64,000 nucleotides of DNA from NCBI GenBank assembly GCA_030747075.1, contig JASLLL010000005.1, positions 1-64,000 of the forward strand. Direction: 5' to 3'. The stretch is from Gemmatimonadota bacterium (GTDB lineage: Bacteria; ARS69). The notes below the pieces were generated by a model. That model had not been told where the DNA came from. It searched no databases and saw only the letters and a program-made list of their open reading frames with translations. Below are positions 63,138 to 64,000 of the stretch, piece by piece (the first letter of the stretch is position 1; the number at the start of each line of letters is the position of its first letter). Position numbers and translations under genes: made by a program.

Positions 63138-64000
63138 GCTCTCTCCCTTACCAGCGTCAGCGAACCATTCAACGCGCGAACTCTCCCCGAGAAGGGCGCG
63201 TGAATGCGCACTTCCTGCTCCCCGTCCCCGCCTCGGGCGACCACCTGCCCCTTCCAGACATCCTCCCCAGTCCGGACGACCGCCGAGACGCGGAGTCCGT
63301 CCTCTTGGGCCAGCGACAGGCGAACGCGCCCGATCCGGTCGCGGACATCGGTCCGGGCCTCCACCGCTCCTCCGATCCCGAGCCTGCGTGCGAACGCCTC
63401 GCGCGGGACGAAGCGAACCGCTGACGGCGACCGCTGCCGCACCCCTTGCGAACGAACACGCTGCGCGACTTCCGATGCGAGTCTACCCACCGGAATCGCC
63501 GACGGACAGACGGTATCGCACAATCGGCATTCCAGACACGATCCGGACGCGCTCGGAGGATACGGTCCTCCATCCCGCCCCGGCCAGCGAAGAGCGTCCA
63601 CCAGGCTTCGCGGCCGCACCCCCGCATCGGCAGCCGGGCAGATGGTGTTGCACAGGAAGCAGCGGGAGCAGCCCGCTTCCACGCGAGAGAGCGCGCTGTT
63701 GAAGGAGCGCGCCTCCCCTTCGGCCAGTGGGTGATCGGGCGGAAGGAAGATCATCGCACCCTCCCCGGCGGAAATGCCGTGTCGCGTTCCGACCGCTCGC
63801 CCACGACTCCCGCTCCAGGCGAACGCCACCGCATCGGGTGACTTGCGCCCTCCCGCCATCCGCGCAAGCGTGGCAACCGTCGTGCCAAGGGGAACGCGAA
63901 AAGTGCCCGGACTGCGCACATCTCCGGCAACCGTCACCCATGCGTCGAGCAGAACACGACCGCGCCTCGCGTGCCCGGCCGCCACCGCAACCCATGCGGG
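63134..64000 (-). CDS. PduS/RnfC-like Fe-S electron-transfer protein (5' end beyond window)
   Basis: C-terminal 288 residues of a PduS-type cobalamin-reductase/RnfC-like protein; the frame is open to the window edge. Visible parts, in order: an SLBB-like segment (VTVAGDVRSPGTFRVPLG), two complete 4Fe-4S motifs (CSRCFLCNTICP and CLECRLCDTVCP, eight Cys in all), and a C-terminal barrel-sandwich domain (VRTGEDVWKGQVVA). In BMCs such proteins recycle cofactors or pass electrons across the shell, usually beside PduT. The flavin/NADH part, if present, would be upstream. Confidence 0.85.
   Translation of the reverse strand, partial: PAWVAVAAGHARRGRVLLDAWVTVAGDVRSPGTFRVPLGTTVATLARMAGGRKSPDAVAFAWSGSRGRAVGTRHGISAGEGAMIFLPPDHPLAEGEARSFNSALSRVEAGCSRCFLCNTICPAADAGVRPRSLVDALRWPGRDGGPYPPSASGSCLECRLCDTVCPSAIPVGRLASEVAQRVRSQGVRQRSPSAVRFVPREAFARRLGIGGAVEARTDVRDRIGRVRLSLAQEDGLRVSAVVRTGEDVWKGQVVARGGDGEQEVRIHAPFSGRVRALNGSLTLVRERA

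Noticed and set aside
1-64000. CRISPR arrays, insertion sequences, prophage genes
   Set aside because: No regularly spaced repeats, transposase or phage genes were seen; the only integrase-like gene is chromosomal xerD.

Overview
This is a dense, high-GC bacterial window with almost no spacer DNA. All protein genes except rpsT lie on the minus strand, and about two dozen neighbouring pairs share a 4-base NTGA stop/start overlap. A lipoprotein-releasing ABC transporter, type IV pilus motor, lipoproteins, MurJ and an ECF sigma/anti-sigma pair indicate a diderm (Gram-negative) cell. A DUF4837-type lipoprotein plus a bacterial microcompartment (BMC) cluster with a class II aldolase recall FCB/PVC-type lineages such as Latescibacterota or Eisenbacteriota. 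That placement is inference from gene content only. No stretch over 300 bases lacks a gene. The longest gaps are 59030-59169 (divergent promoter region, 140 nt), 25194-25320 (127 nt) and 54602-54726 (125 nt, nothing recognised).

Layout, read in the direction of transcription from high to low coordinates. At 64000-61203 is the end of a BMC operon: a PduS-like flavin/Fe-S protein cut by the window edge, a PduT-like tandem shell protein, two EutN/CcmL pentamers and a fuculose-phosphate-type aldolase, followed by proS. rpsT (59170-59424, plus strand) has its own sigma-70-type promoter and a terminator converging on proS. Then come murJ-uvrC-xerD, scpA-scpB-rluB, and aroF-aroA-cmk-plsC-rpsA. tRNA-Val(GAC) leads into infC-rplT-pheS-pheT, where rpmI is absent from its usual place. 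A division, folate and isoprenoid block follows: a ZapB-like gene, zapA, ymdB, folD, xseA, xseB, ispA, a divergent PAP2 gene and dxs. Then recN-pgsA lead into trpE-G-D-C-B with a sulfatase-like gene attached.

A tRNA-Arg(CCG) with a near-consensus promoter precedes a peptide-transporter SBP and two permeases (no ATPases), a large TPR protein, and an ECF sigma/anti-sigma/HtrA-like operon in which the HtrA-like protein has lost its catalytic His and Ser. A second clear promoter (17304-17332) drives a DUF4837 lipoprotein, aroB, a TPR protein, aroQ, efp, accB, pilT and accC. The left end carries ftsK, polA, coaE, prfB (with the classical +1 programmed frameshift), lysS, lolC and lolD (cut by the edge).

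Together the genes cover shikimate/chorismate and tryptophan synthesis (aroF, aroA, aroB, aroQ, trpEGDCB), translation (four aminoacyl-tRNA synthetase genes for three enzymes, RF2, IF3, EF-P, S1, L20, S20), chromosome maintenance (polA, ftsK, xerD, scpAB, recN, uvrC, xseAB), envelope lipid and peptidoglycan precursors (accBC, plsC, pgsA, dxs, ispA, murJ), and one accessory metabolic module, the BMC at the right edge. The most notable points are that BMC fragment with a Cys-to-Ser change at the PduT Fe-S position, the HtrA-like pseudoprotease in the sigma operon, the perfect hairpin filling the accB-pilT gap, the AUC start of infC and the missing rpmI.
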